Below, in pieces: positions 23,813-37,454 of a DNA stretch of 64,000 nt. Numbering within the stretch: the stretch's first letter is position 1; each line of letters begins with the position of its first letter. Made by a program: the position numbers and the translations under genes. Source of the DNA: Sordaria brevicollis (Eukaryota > Ascomycota > Sordariomycetes > Sordariales > Sordariaceae). The stretch lies in assembly GCA_033439795.1 (NCBI GenBank), contig JAUTDP010000015.1, positions 1,116,001-1,180,000 on the forward strand, in the 5' to 3' direction. The notes beneath the pieces are model-generated. The model did not search any database and was not told the origin of the DNA. It saw only the letters and a list, made by a program, of their open reading frames with translations.

Positions 23813-26800
23813 GGTCAGAAGGCGTGGCCGACGTTGCGATGGCAGAGAGGCGATTAAGCAAACTTTGATGTGAAAAGGGGAAGATCCAATCGGACCTTGA
23901 AACCACCATCCCATCCGCAGTGTTCCTTATCAATATTATCCATATAGGGTCATATGGCTGTTCCAGAACCGTACACCAGTCTAATGTGGCGATCCCAAAG
24001 TCGCAGGACATGCTTCCTACGGGGAATATGTCCCATAAACCATAATAGGTAGAACAGATCCATCTGCAGCCCTGTCCATCAGCATGCAACTTAAAAGCAA
24101 GAACATCGATGAGACACACCTCGGGGCGCAGAAGAGAGCTTTTCGGAGACAGACCGTGGTGATGACGAGAAAATCATAGTAATCCGATTGTTGTCATCGC
24201 TTTGCTGCCGAGTTCCCGGTTGAAGTCGGCTTGTTGGTTGGGCATTCCAATCCGGCGGTATCATATGCAACCCCGCGAGAGGCAAGCTGGAAGCTGATGC
24301 ACATCTGGCGATGCTGTCACACATCTCTGCCTCTATCACAAGTGAGAGCATTTGCGATGATCTCCGCACAACTGTGAGTTGGACCACGACCGGCGGAACA
24401 TTGAGCTACACGGGCATTCAAGCTTGAACCCAAAGGGAAGGAGCCAGATTTGGGTATGCTGCCTGGACTGGATTAAACGACGTAAAGGAAGAGTCGCGGG
24501 ATACCTTCTTGACTCGTTCGGTCCTCATTGCGAAAGGGCCGATGAAACATGGCGCTAGCACATGGCGGGCTAGCACATCTGGTTACATGGTGACCCACGG
24601 CGGACCAGCACTGTTCGACCCTCATTGCCAAGATTGGAAGGTGATATGAACGACTGGCGAAAGCGACTGGGAAGCAAGAGCTGACCACAGGATTTTAGGT
24701 TGAATAACGTTATCGCTACCTGGCGCTTCTGTTACCGGGTATGATTTGGGGCCGAATTCGAAGCGAACGAGCGAGGAGTCAAAGATGCCGCGGTTATCGG
24801 AAGGCAATAGGCATTCTTGAACTTTTGGATGATGATATTATCTGCCAAGCTGTCACTTTTGGAGGGTGGGTGGTATACAGGCTTGTCGCCGCTGCCACAT
24901 TCCTCGGCGTGCAGACGATGGCAGCACAATGGGCAGCCAAGCAAGAGATGGGGGCGATTGATTGCGCTGGGCGCAGATTTGACAAGACTTGTCGATTTCT
25001 TGTCGATTTCTTGTCGTTGCTTGTCAATGCTTGTTCTTGGTCGGTGTTATTCCCGGGCGTGGGGTGTCGGTTACGTTCTGTTTTGACGATGTCAGTTGAG
25101 TGTTCTTTTGTTGTTTTCGCAGTTCGCACCACCCTCACCAACTCACAAGTGCCTCGCTTTCACGTGGAAGCAACCCTTATCCAACGCTAGGAATATCATC
25201 CCTGCAATTGTCTGGACTTTCTCACTGAGCCCTTATTATTCTTATGCCTAGACCTCCGTAGTGGCCGTCCTTCTGCGTAGGGGCCCTAGGAAAGGGAAAC
25301 TGAGGAAAGCAAGGACAGGGAGTCTTGGCTAACCGGCGAGTCTAATTGAACTGCCACATCCAGCAGTTTACCCCAGACAGGCCCACGTCGTACCGCACTT
25401 TGAGGAGGGACAAACGAGGGGAGGCTCGAGACAAGCTAGCCAGCCTGACCCAAGACTCCGAGGCTCTGAGCCAGTCAGGCGTCTGCCATTTGTCGAGAGC
25501 TTATCTTGGCCCTGGGCGCCGATCGGAAGCATTCCGTCGCGAATTGCGAGAGGTTGACAGACTGAGACAGGATGGCAGGGCTGGCACTGTGTGGTTGGTT
25601 TGCTGCCATGGCGAGCGAGGGACGCTCAACTCTTCCGTTCTGTTTCATTCCGCTTCTTGGCCAAGAAGATGCTGTGATCATGCCCTTACTGTCGGAATTC
25701 AAGAATACCAATAGTACCGTGGGTTTGGTCCCATTCGAGGAGAACAAAGATGGGCTGCATGGCGCTGAGTACGAGGGGATCCCGAGGGTAGAAGGTCGCT
25801 GATGGTGTTGGCGCCAACGGTCTCTTGGCTACCGGATGCCGGCTCTCGAGGAAAAGCAAGGGAAGAAGTCTCCCTTGAGAGGCGGCTCGGATGTTCCGTC
25901 ATCCAGCCAATGCCCAGCCGGTTCTCTGGTTGATGCTGTGAGAATCGATCTGCCGCCGTGATGGTGTGGCTGCAATTTGATATCGTGATGGTGTCGAAGA
26001 AGAATAATGTTTAATGGATTGAGGGGGCAAGAAAAGGATGGCGAATGATGGCCGAACATTCAGCGAGGGCAAACACCGAAGTGAGGAAGATGGTGGGATG
26101 GACGATGCCACTACCAAGAGGACGGCTCTTTCCTCCCGTCATCTCTGGGCAGGAACCCGACTGCACTTCTTGCACCACTATACAGGAGCCTCTCTGTTAG
26201 TGAACATGGTGAGTTACATGCAAATGTCTTAACACGGGGACACTGGGATCTCGTAGCGCTGGGCTTGTACCCCTCGAACACCCCAACGCCATTGACCAGT
26301 CAAGTGGTCGCCAGGAATGCATGAATCCCACCCATGAAGGATTTGATACAACCACACAACGACCGGAAGTCGCCTTCCTGTCTGTTCTTGCCTTCCGAAC
26401 CGTCGTCAGTTCAGTTCCTCTGGAAAGAGAAGGTCGTCGCCGGGGTTGTGGGTGGGTGGTACGTGAGAATTAAGTTATCTTGGCATTCAATACCGTGTGG
26501 AGCTGGCCATATCCCGCACAGTAATTGCCCACTTCCCACGGCCCATTGCACCCTCTCTTATCATCAACGGGCAGAAACACTGAAAGAAGAAAGCACGTTC
26601 GTGATCACTGGGAAGGAGCGGCTGAGGCGCTTGGTTGTGACGGACGCAAAGCAGATCGAAGATGTTCCTTAACACTTGCACTAACAAGCATGTGGGTTAC
26701 GGAGCTAGTGATGCCACTAATAGCCCATACTAACCTCAACACTAGCACTTGGAGCTCGCTGATCCTTATGCATCACGGGCTGAGATCCGAGTGATATCGA

Positions 26801-27689
26801 GACACTACACATGTGTTTCTACCCGAAACAAATCCATTTGATAAAACAATGAGCGTTGAGGAGGTACTAAACTCGGCTCATATCGTTTGCTGTTTGTTGC
26901 CGCAGTTTGTCTCTTCTTCCCGTCCCATTTCTGACGGTAAAACAGACTCACACTGTATTGCGAGACACTGAGTTTAAAGTTGGCCCTTGACCCCCATCAG
27001 AAGCACATCATCCACTAACGCACCCTTGGTCAAGCTTCATAACGCCACTAGGGACGTGGTGTAAGTCGACGTAACGGGCGCCTTCCCGAATTGGAAGCTC
27101 CTTAACGCAGCTCTGTAGCCAGTTAACGACAGGAGCGAAGGATGTTGAGAACCCCGGGCCCGATTTCGCTCATCATTCCTCTTTCCTTGGATGGAGTGGC
27201 AGCCGGTACAACCTTCTTGATACCATCTCTCCCCTCTCCGGAAGGGTGGCGGGAGAGGATCCGAAGAGGAGGTTGACTGCTACCGAACGGAAAGGGTGTT
27301 CAACGCGGAAGGAGGAGTGGACATGGACTTGCCCCGTTAGAGAGTTCCACGACAGGTTGGAGAAAGAGACATCAAAGCGTTGTGCGTATTAAAACACCAA
27401 GGACTCCTTCCTCGAACCCATTTCTTGGGTCTTTCCTTCTCTCCAGGTTCATCCTCTCCACACTCCGAACACCTCACACAGCCTCAACCGCTTCGCTGCA
27501 GTGTTGAGCCTCCTTACCTTTGCTTCATGCCAGTCGGAGATCTTGTTTCCTAACGACACTACCTACCTCTACATACTTCCACATTCTAACCTACATACGT
27601 ACTGCATCCGGGCCCTCTTAACCCCTAAGCCCCTACCGGGACCCTACAGCACATATCCCGGGGGTGACATCACATAACCGCGGCCCAAG
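23813..27689. other. Intergenic region without a supported gene
   Basis: About 3.9 kb with many short overlapping open frames on both strands, none with a recognisable domain or splice structure. It includes a short imperfect tandem repeat at 24988-25040. The last about 300 bp (27390-27689) are C/T-rich and probably the promoter and 5' UTR of the OPT transporter. Confidence 0.5.
24988..25040. repeat. Imperfect 10-11-bp tandem repeat
   Basis: Five head-to-tail copies of a CTTGTCGATTT-like unit, the first two identical and the later ones diverged (CTTGTCGTTG, CTTGTCAATG, CTTGTTCTTGG). No open frame gives it meaning. Confidence 0.6.
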
Positions 27690-30362
27690 ATGGCGCAAAA
27701 CGTCACCGAGATCCACGATATGAGCGTGGACAAGAAGTCTAGCCCATATGAGGAGGCCCGCGTCAACGAAAAGGCCCCCCACGACTTTGCTGCTGAAGAA
27801 GCTCCCATTGACCGTGCCGTCGAAGCGTGAGTCTGATAGCCAAGCAACGGCCCGTCCCGAACATCTCTGAAGATCATGGCTAACGTCAACGACGACAACG
27901 ATAGTGACTTCAATGTCACCGAGCAGGATCTCCTCGAGGCCAAGGCTGTCGCCGACAGCATGTCTCTTGAGGAAGTCCGCGCTCTCATGGAGCAGGTGCT
28001 CAAGATCCACGGCAATGATCCCAACTTCCCCCACACCATCATCACCAAGATCGAGGAGTTCCTGAGCAACGACAGCATTCTGGAGAACCCCGAGAAATAC
28101 GAAGAGATAATTTACGAGATGAAGATTGAGGCCGCCCTCATCACCAATAACTCACCCTACTCCGAAGTCCGTGCCGTCGTCGACAACCATGATGATCCTA
28201 GCATGCCCTCCTCCACCATCCGTGCCTGGGTCATTGGTATCATCTTCTCCGGTGCTCTCGGTGCCATCAACCAGCTCTTCTCTATCCGCATGCCTGCCAT
28301 TACCGTCGGTCTCAACGTCGCTCAGCTGTTGGCCTACCCTCTTGGCAAGTTCTGTGAAAAGACTCTCCCGGATGTCGGTTTTACCCTCTTTGGCTCGCGC
28401 CACAGCCTCAACCCTGGACCCTTTAACCGCAAGGAGCACATGCTTATCACCATCATGGCCAACGTCGCCGGCAGCACTCCCTATACCAACAACATCATCT
28501 GGTCCCAGTACCTTCCCCAGTACTTCAACCAGTCCTACGCTGGCCAGTTCAGCTACCAGATTTTGATCGCCCTCTCTACCAACCTGATCGGCTACGGCAT
28601 GGCCGGCTTGACTCGTCGTTTTCTCGTCTATCCCAGCTATTGCGTCTGGCCCGCTTCTCTCGTCACCATCGCCCTCAACAACGCCTTCCACACCGAGACC
28701 AACGTGCCTGTGCTTGGCCCATTCAAGAAGATCTTCTCCATGTCTCGTTACACTTTCTTCCTGTGGGCTACCTTGGCCATGTTTGTCTACTTCTGGCTTC
28801 CCAACTACATCTTCCTTGCCCTCAGTGCCTTCAGCTGGCTGTCCTGGATCTCCCCCAACAATATGGTTCTTAGTAACATCACGGGGTTCTCAAATGGCCT
28901 GGGTCTCAACCCCTGGCCCACTTTCGACTGGAACGTCCTGCTGTTCGACGCTACTGACCCGCTCATGGTGCCGTTCTTCAGTACCTTCAACAAGTTTTTG
29001 GGAATGTTCTGCTCTTTCTTCGTCGTCATCGGTATCTGGTGGTCTAACGCCTACAACACGGGCTACCTGCCCATCAACTCGAACCGCGTCTTCGACAACA
29101 CGGGTGGACGCTACGATATCCAGCGTGCCATCAACGAAAAGGGTCTGTTCGATGCTGCAAAGTACGAGGCTTACTCGCCTGCCTACCTGTCTGCCGGCAA
29201 CTTGGTTGTGTACCTCTTTTTCTTTGCCATCTACCCTGCCACTCTTGCCTACATCCTGCTCAACCATCGCTACGAAGTTACCATGGGCTTCAAGAACCTC
29301 TGGAACTCGTTCCGCAAGAACAAGAACTCCGAGGCCGGCCAGTACAAGGATGTGCACAACCGCCTTATGGCCGTGTACTCCGAAGTTCCCGAGTGGTGGT
29401 ATTTGATTGTCCTGCTTGGCGCCATTGGCTGCGGTATCGGTGGTATCGCTGGATGGGAGACCTACACCACTCCCGCCGTTGTCTTCTACGGTCTCATTCT
29501 TTGCATCGTTTTCGTCATTCCCGTCGGTATTGTCAAGGCAATGACCGGTATGGAGGTTACCCTCAACGTCTTGGCCGAGTTCATCGGTGGTTCCTGGGTT
29601 GAAGGCAATGCCCTTGCCATGAACTTCTTCAAGTCGTTTGGCTACGTCACTTGTGCTCACGCCGTCTGGTTTGCCAACGACCTCAAGCTCGCTCACTACG
29701 TCAAGATCCCGCCCAAGCACACGTTCGCTGCTCAGGTCATTGCCACGCTCGTGTCCACCTTCATCTGTACCGGCATCCTCAACTTTCAGATGAACGATAT
29801 CCCCAACGTCTGCACGCCTGAGGCCCCTCAGAAGATGACTTGCCCTGGTATCAACACCTTCTTTACCGCCTCGGTCCTCTGGGGTACCATTGGCCCCAAG
29901 AAGATCTTTGGTCACAACGGCCAGTACACGGTCCTCATGCTCGGCTGGCCCCTTGGTCTCATCCTCCCCGTCATGACCTGGTACGTCCAGAAGAAGTTCC
30001 CTCAGAAGAAGTGGCTGCGCCAGATCCACCCCATCGTCCTGCTGTACGGAGCCATGTACTGGGCCCCTTACAACCTGTCGTACGTTATCCCCTCGGTTTG
30101 GATCGGCTGGCTCTCTTGGATCTACTGCAAGAGCCGCTTCCTCGGCTTCTGGTCCAAGTACAACTTTGTGCTTTCGGCCGCCTTCACCACCGGTATTTCG
30201 GTCGCTGCCGTCATCATCTTCTTCAGCTTGGACTGGGCTGGTATCGAGATCAACTGGTGGGGCAACACTGTCACGTCGCAGGGATGCGAGGGTGACGCTT
30301 GCTTGCTCAAGACGTTGAAGGAGGGCGAGTACTTTGGGCCCGGGCCTGGAGAGTTCCATTAA
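27690..30362 (+). CDS. OPT-family oligopeptide transporter, 864 aa, two exons
   Basis: Exon 1 is 27690-27826 and exon 2 is 27905-30362. The 78-nt intron (GTGAGT...CTAACG...GATAG) joins GC to T in frame, adding a 45-residue charged N-terminus starting MAQNVTEIHDMSV. The body is a polytopic membrane protein with about 14-16 hydrophobic segments and the OPT signatures NPGPFNRKEHMLITIMANV and KIPPK. Members of this family import small peptides, glutathione-like compounds or metal chelates with protons across the plasma membrane; the substrate here cannot be read from sequence. Length fits fungal OPTs (about 800-900 aa). The hydrophilic N-terminus with acidic residues is cytosolic in this family. 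The gene stands alone, with 3.9 kb upstream and 1.4 kb downstream free of other supported genes. Confidence 0.94.
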
Positions 30363-31750
30363 GCAGTGGATGAAGAGATGACGGGGAGTGACGGATGGTT
30401 GGTTGGCTGTTGTTGATACCCACACTTGTTTTTTTTCCTAACGATGATGTATGGATGAATGAGCGAGCGAGATGATGAAGGGCATAATGATGATTGGTAT
30501 AATATTCTACGGCAGTATAGTTACTATAGCTTAGTATGCCTTTATATATGATGATAATGATTGGCAACCATCGATAGTTCTACACATTGACTTATCGTGA
30601 TACCCAGGCAGTCCAGGCCAGTGGCATATCCTTCATCTCATGTGGTTGTTTGCCCTCGAGCAACCTTGACCCCTTTGGACATCTGAACTTACAAGACTAC
30701 CTGCTACTTGTTCCAAGCTCTATTTCCGCACCAGTAGACGTATAAGGAGGACGACGACCACACTTCGAACGATATCTCTTGCACACAGTACACACTCATA
30801 ACTGACGAGACGCTATACCCTCAGGTACAACCGTCATGATAATTTACCATCTAGACTTTAGAGAAGTCTCAAGTGCAAGATACAGGAACGAGAACCTGCG
30901 AATTTGCCAGCCGACCCCGTGAGAAACTCCCATCCAAAACCGAGCCTGTCTAACGGGGCTCCCCATCACTGTGCTTCCCCACAAGTCCGATTTTTATGAT
31001 CAAGTCTGGGGAGAACAACCCGACATGAAAGGCCCGGACACAAGCAAAGCTCAAGAAAACGAATGTTGACTTTTGAGAAGTCTTGCACTGCCCTGACTCT
31101 CCTTCCCCATGCTCCCTCCGTGAGTCCGTGATCAAACGAGCCATAGCCAGATTCCCAATCACAGGTCCAGGCAAATACAGCCCTCTCAGCCTCTGCTTAG
31201 CCGCGGTACCTAGGCATGTAGATGTTTTTCGGGAATTAGGTAGGTATACAACGCGATGCCATGTTTGTACTGCCATTAAGGTAGGTATTGCTCTTGCGAA
31301 CGGCGGGGATGTGTACATCGGTCCGGAGGCAGTACCTATGGTACTCACGCAAGTTGCTCATCCACCACTGCAGCAGTGCAGAAGCAAACGCCGCTGGGGA
31401 CATGCGATATTATGGCGTGACGTGACTTCACCCCGAGGCTGGATGCGAGCGAATGGTGAGTCCAATTGCGGAACTCATTCGAGCTTTGTTTTGCACCCCC
31501 GTCTGACATTCCTCCTCACATCTCCCAAATTCGCGAGCATTGAGGTCTCATATCCGGTTGGAAAATTGTCTCGTTGTCATTCAGATTAAACTTTACACGG
31601 GTACCTCTTCTCTAAACGAAGGCCCGTTATCATATCATTTTGTTTGTTTGTCGTACCTATTATCTCTTTTTCCATGTAGTAAACTCCCTTTTTATCGTCG
31701 TCGGCGTCATTCCCCCTCTCTTCCCGTCTCCTTATTGTTGTTATCATAAA
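30363..31750. other. Convergent intergenic region
   Basis: Between the 3' ends of the OPT gene and the DUF3405-like gene. It has AT-rich 3'-UTR-like sequence near 30430-30560 and short open frames that I do not trust. The frame at 31083-31589 (+) encodes no recognisable protein. Confidence 0.5.
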
Positions 31751-33657
31751 TTAATGGTAGTGCTTCATAGGGTGCATCATCATGTTCGGGACATATTTCT
31801 TGCCGTCCTTCTCGACCACGAGCCAAGGGTGGGCAACATCCTTGGCCAACTCTTTACCCATCCAGGCATCGACAATCTGCCTGGGCCATTCGCTCTCCCA
31901 CCAGAAAGTCAATCCCATGCCCCTGGGGTGCTCCCAGAGGTTGGGACCGACGCCGTCCGTGCTGTTAGCGGGGCCGCCCTTCCACCAGCCTTCCTGCGTC
32001 TCGTCGTCGTGCTCCCGCTTCCAGAAGACGGGGTGTTGAGGGAAGCTCAGCTTGAGACCGTGCCAGAGCGCAAAGCTGGATGGGGTCGCTTCGCTGGGCG
32101 CCCGGAGTCCCTTGGTGAGTTGCGCCTCGTGGACGGCGAGTAGGAGGGTTCGGCTTGTTCTTGTAATGGCGGGCGGGCAGAAAAAGCGAGGCGTGCTGGT
32201 GCCGTCCTTGAATCCTCCGATCCACCCCTTGAAAACCCAGGCGTCGGCCTTTTGCGCGTTGTTGCATACTGAGGTGACGATCACGTCGGCGTCCTCGCCA
32301 ACACCCCATTTAAAGTCCTCGTTTTCGGCCAGCTCGGTTGGTGGTTCAGGGCCGATGGGATCGATGTCGGGAATTCTTAGGGGACCCCAGATGTAGGCGC
32401 CGCCCTTGTTGGCCCGGTTCACGGCATCGAAAAAGGACTTGTAGTCTCCGATCTTGTTCTCCATTTGCTGAAACATGGCGCGCTCAAAGGCCTGCTTGCG
32501 CGGTTCCTTGCGCGCAAAGTCGGACATATGGTCAAGGAACTTGCCAGCGTCGCCGGTAAAGCGCATGTCGAGCTCGACTTGCCAGATGTGGTCGAACTCG
32601 GGGTAGTGAAGTGAAAAGAGCTGGACGGGTTGGTACACTTGCCACATGGTTCTGTATTCACGATTAGTGTCTCTTTCCTTTGCGGTTCCCGGGGTAAATC
32701 GCATATCTCACCTGTGTTCCGCGATATCGGGATACCAGCTCTCCAGCAGGCGATCGTCCCATAACACGGCGATTTCGCGGAACTCGGCAGGAAGGCCAAG
32801 CTCGCTCAGGGCCTTCTCGTAGTTCTCGTCCGACGCAAAGATGTATGGTTCATAATCCTTCATATCCACGAGCAGAACGACCTGGTACTCTCCTCCGGTT
32901 CTCAAAGACGTCTCGACAATCAGCGACCGAAGGTTCTGCAGGTCCTCAGCCTTCCAATCGTACCCTCTCCATGCGCGCACGACAATCGCCGTCCGTCTCG
33001 TGTTCTTGAACTCGTGCCACTGGCGAGTCTCGGGAATGCGTGTAACGTTCCTGTATCCCAGCCGGACCATCTGAAGAGTGTTATCGAAAGGGGTCGCCGA
33101 GGTCGGGAAGCGATGTCGGTTCCTCTCGAAGCATTCGTTCTGCAGCTTGCCCCAGTTGATCGTGTCCCAGTCGACCTTTGACCTGTTGTAAGACTTGTCC
33201 TCCTCGCCGTAACCGTAGGGTCCATATCGGTCGTCAATCGTCATCCATGTCTGCTCGAGGTTGATGGTCGCATATGAGCCCCAGAAAGGCTTGGGATATT
33301 CTGATGCCGGGACACAAGTTAGCATGGAACAAGAGGCTATGGAAGCAGCGAGATGCGCAACATACCAACACCGTCGAGCTTCACCTCTTTCAACTCGTCA
33401 TCGGGACTCCGCGACAGGAATTGGCCACGAGGCCCATAGCACGGGACACGTTCCTGCAGCGGGGGTGGTGGTCTGAAGTTGGTCGATTGGCGAATGGGAC
33501 CTTTTGGCTTGGGGGTTTCGGTAAATGGGGAGAAAGAGGAGGCCCAGCGTGGCGACCATGGCCCCAGAATTAGGAAGAGGAAGAGGTAGACAATCCCGAC
33601 GGGGATTAGAACTTGTCGAGTAAAGACTATTCGGCGGAACTTGACGAGGGCGCTCAT
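31751..33657 (-). CDS. DUF3405-like type II membrane protein, 593 aa, three exons
   Basis: Exons 33657-33366, 33300-32712 and 32651-31751. Introns of 65 nt (GTATGT, GCTAAC branch, CATCAG) and 60 nt (GTGAGA, CTAATC branch, TACAG) both keep the frame and give KLDGVEYPKPFWGSYA and DIAEHRTMWQVYQP at the joins. The ATG at 33657 was preferred over one 14 codons upstream because it leaves a short cytosolic tail before a single hydrophobic anchor (about residues 13-31, PVGIVYLFLFLIL). The rest is a Trp/Tyr-rich lumenal domain ending YVPNMMMHPMKHYH, which I recall as typical of fungal DUF3405 proteins. The topology resembles Golgi glycosyltransferases, but no activity is established. The family assignment is from memory of its motifs, not a search. 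Confidence 0.82.
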
Positions 33658-36350
33658 GATGGGCGGTGGTAGTCGGGTGGGACTGGCGAAGAGTCGCAAA
33701 GAGTCCCCGAGTGGGAGAGGGAGGATACCTCTAAGGAGGGCCGGCGAGGACCTCCTACCCCGAGGTAATGGAGCGAGCGCTTCGAAGTTGTTGCTATCGC
33801 ATACACCAGATGGAAGGTGAAGAGCGACTTAGTACAAGCGTACTAAAAGATTCTTGGAGGTTGTAGCTGCCCCGCGTCGGTAGAGTTGTCGCAAAGGGGA
33901 GCTGTCCCTGTCCTTGTCTCAATGTTCAATGCCGGGGCCGATGTGGCGGTGGTGGTTTAAAGTCTTTCGTCTAAACTGAAGTGTTGGAATGAAAGAAACG
34001 AAGAAACGAAGGACCAATTAGCGGGGAAGAGGTATCACGAAACACGCCGGTCGCATGACGCTGGAGAAAAAAAAAGAGGCAACTGAAAAGAGTTGAATTG
34101 AAAAAGTGGAAGATTGAATTGCACGACAGGAGAAGTGGGAAAGATCACATCAATCAATGGTGCAGCTTGGTTTCACCACATTATTTTGTCGTGCGAGTCC
34201 CTCCCGGTCAGGCAGTGGAGGCACACCATCCCGTCCCATGGGCACCGCCAACCAGGGACGGACAGGCACGAACAGGGAGGGCGGCACCAGCGGAGCCCCA
34301 GACAGCGACAACGCCCAGCGGCCCCCGGCTAGGTAACGGCAGGCACCAATGAAGGCAGCAAGCCAGACCCCTGATGGCCGCCTTTAGTGGGAAAAACTGG
34401 ACCTGAATGGACCCCTCCAAGCACCTCTTCGCCCCTGACAGAATCCGAGTCGCGGACTTTGGGAATTTCTCGACACGGCCAATTCTGCGACTTTAACGTG
34501 CTCTAGAGAAACTGTGATTGGCTGTATCGGATGATGGTATTGGACTATTTGGTCTTGGAATGACCCTTTGACCTAGATAACCTCAACTTCTCACGGGCGA
34601 GCGAAGGGGCAATGCGGGAAGACATCCGGAGTATACTGTTTAGGCTGCCATCAATGGGAAATGGCGTGGAAGAAAACGAATGGGAAGGAAGGCTTGGTAT
34701 GCGTTAGCAATGCGTCGTTGGTTGTTTGTCTCCTTTTTCTCTCCAGGTCAGCGGCCGACTGTGGTCAGTTTCCGAACAACCCAAACGTTGTTTGCACAAT
34801 AGCAACGGTGAGCGTTTTGACTATAAAGTTCAAGTTCTCGGAAAGGGGGTCTCTTCGCTGGTCAAAGCAAAGAGAGAAGTCGGAGAACAATTCTCAACTT
34901 CCTCTTCCAAAGCCAAGACTTCTCGACTCCCCACCCACAAGGATGCCAAGAGAGCGCCCGTCGAGAACCATGCATCACCAAGTCAGAGTGGTGGGTTACA
35001 GTGACATGCAGACGTCAAAATTGCGCCCCAAAAGATAAGAAAAGGGGTAAATGCACGTGGGAGGTTTTGAAGTGCTTCCTCTTTCCGTCCGTTGATAAAA
35101 CATTGCAAGAACCCTACCATCATTCATGGTGATCGTTCGGGAGAAACAGCAAACTCGGTGAAGCGGAAAAAGAACGTTGGAAGACGAAATAAAGTTGAGG
35201 TCCCCCTACCCTTGCCCCCTGAGCCCCCCCTCGAACGCCTTGCGGGTCGCTCCATGGGGCGTCCACAACGCCTCATCCGGGCCAGGATTGGACCACCAGG
35301 TCAGCCAGGACCGCCCACATCGGAACCATCTTTGGGCCTTGGAAGGTTAAGGCAAAAGCGGACAAGGGGCCTTGGTGAGCCTCATTGCGAAAAGAAGAAG
35401 AAGCTCCTATAATTTTCTCTCTCGAGGGACTTTGGCGATATGTCGTGTCTCTGATGGCGTCTTCTCCGCATCAAAGGCGCCACGCAGTTTTGGTGATAGG
35501 TGACATGTGAGTGTGACAGGAGCTTTCCTTTGTGGTACGTACGAACAATGCCGTGTTTCAGATCCGGCGATTGCTTGTTGTTTGTAGCGTACCGTAACGA
35601 GTAGACGATCGGCGACAGGTAAACAATTATTGCCCGGGGGCTGTAAAGGGATCCGCCTGTCGTTCTCCATGAACTGGGATGGGAAAAAAGGGCTCTGCCA
35701 GCTGTTCACCCTGAATTGCAGATCTGCGAATATCACGATTCCGCTGAAACTGCGCAATACTGGCTGATCTCGCCATCCCTGAGCAACGAGGTGGCGCGAA
35801 TGAAGATGCTCAGCAGCATCTAACTCTGATGGCCACAATATGGAACACACCTTTTAGGTTTTCATGAAAATTCAAATGCAGCCCGGTGGTCAGTGATAAA
35901 TCGCTGGGACAGCATAAGTCCGCATATACAGCGATAGCATCAGCTTCCTGACCGGTTCTGCTCTGTATTAGCTAGGTACATCAATGACTGATCTTGATAA
36001 TGGTTCCGCTTGCCTTTTCGTGATTCCACGCTCGTGCGATGATGACCCGAAGACCGCTCGAGGCTCGGTATAGACCCAGGCCAGCAATCCACATCCGGCC
36101 CCGAAAAAAACAACACTTTTGCTTTCGCCGGAGCCGCCGAGACTCGGGACTTGGAAGCCAGAACATCGAGTTTGTGAGAGCCCACCCAGGGCGCACAACC
36201 TAGGGCGCCCTAAGAGCCTCCAGGAGCCTCCCTTTTCCGCTCTGTTTTTAATGTGTGGGTATAATTTTGGCGAGTGTCCTCCTTGCTTCTCCGGCCCTGT
36301 GACCCTCCTGCTATGGGGATAGTTATCGTCGCTCGCTACAGATCGACTTT
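33658..36350. other. Intergenic region without a supported gene
   Basis: About 2.7 kb upstream of the DUF3405-like gene and downstream of the U5 snRNP gene. A C/G-rich patch (about 34200-34340) and several short open frames are present, but none has a recognisable product or splice pattern. The part next to 33657 should hold the DUF3405-like promoter. Confidence 0.5.
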
Positions 36351-36939
36351 CTAGTAGCGATGTCTGGTCGAGTAATCCTTGGGGCTGACCACCAAACCGC
36401 GACCCTTCTTCGCGCCGCGGTAGACCGTCTCGATGATGTCGATCAGCTCTTGTTTGTCTTCGAGTACCCATTTGATCTTGTTGTTGTCACCGGTGCCGAG
36501 ATCGATCATCATGTGTTTATTTCGGAAGAAGCTGTGTTGTGCCAATTGGAACTCGTCAGTGGCTGTCTTGCCCAGTTGTTGCAAGTAGGTAGAGGGAATA
36601 TACTTACAACATGAGCGTGCACTCGTCGTATAACTCGTACATCTGGTTGAAGTCGGGAACTTTGTCAATGTCGCAGAGGTAACTGTTGGTGTTGCGTGAT
36701 TGGTCAGTGGCTGTTGGTTACTGATGGAAGAGAGGGGTTGTAGACGGGAGTGAAAAGACGTACATTACTGCAAAGTTCTTGACCTTGTCCGCGATGCGAT
36801 AGAGAACTTCGTCCTGGCGCATGCAGTCGGGACTGTGATCGCGGCCGAAACGGATAACCACCACACGCTCGTCTTCGCTTAGAATGGCCTGGTCGACGTG
36901 CCAGCCGGTCTCGAGATGGGGGAGAACGATGGAGCCCAT
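36351..36939 (-). CDS. DIB1: U5 snRNP protein of the Dib1/Dim1 (TXNL4A) family, 143 aa, three exons
   Basis: Exons 36939-36764, 36682-36608 and 36531-36351, with introns of 81 nt (GTACGT) and 76 nt (GTAAGT). The spliced protein of 143 residues has the same length, order and most residues of the thioredoxin-like U5 15-kDa protein. Examples are LPHLETGWHVDQAILSEDE, EVLYRIADKVKNFAV, then the exon-2 DIDKVPDFNQMYELYDECTL, FFRNKHMMIDLGTG and a C-terminus with KGRGLVVSPKDYSTRHRY. It is an essential spliceosome subunit of the U4/U6.U5 tri-snRNP and leaves during activation. The family has a thioredoxin fold without a redox CxxC, and none is present here. The ATG at 36939 is the conserved start. The yeast symbol is used to avoid confusion with the Neurospora dim-1 locus. 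Confidence 0.97.
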
Positions 36940-37454
36940 GGTGAATGTGGTGATTGAGCGATTCGCAAAAAATAGGGACTGTGTGTATCGGATTGTCGAA
37001 GTTACTAATGGCGTATCGCGAGAACTGTGGTGGAAGGGAAGTGCAAAATGTCGAGCAAGAATTAGAAATGTCGACGATTCAAAACGATGATGTCGATTGA
37101 AGCGCGACCGCGGTCGAAGCTCGTCGAAATTCCCCACTGCTGCAACCTCTACGGCTGGCTTACGTAAGTATCAGCGTATCGATAAGATAAGAACAAGATC
37201 CTTCACTTGGCGCTTTCCTGGCTGCAGATGCGCCTTCGTTTCACTTGTCACCAACCTCGTCGTCGTCACAGTCATCTGTCTGTGTCAAGCATCCAAGACT
37301 CTCAGTTGGCATTGGCTCGGGACACAAGTCAGGCTTTAATGTTCTTTCTCAACTCAATCCTTTCCCTCAGCCCTTCTTTTGCTACTATTCTGCGCTGGTA
37401 GTCAATGACTCCGCTTCATTTCCACCATCGCTTATTGACAGAACATTTCACCCA
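36940..37454. other. Short intergenic region
   Basis: About 515 bp holding the promoter of the U5 snRNP gene and the 3' end of the Cys-rich gene, both transcribed leftwards. Nothing else is seen. Confidence 0.5.

Noticed and set aside
28890..30425. 511-codon minus-strand open frame opposite the OPT transporter
   Set aside because: Antisense shadow with highly charged, repetitive composition; the plus strand carries clear OPT motifs.
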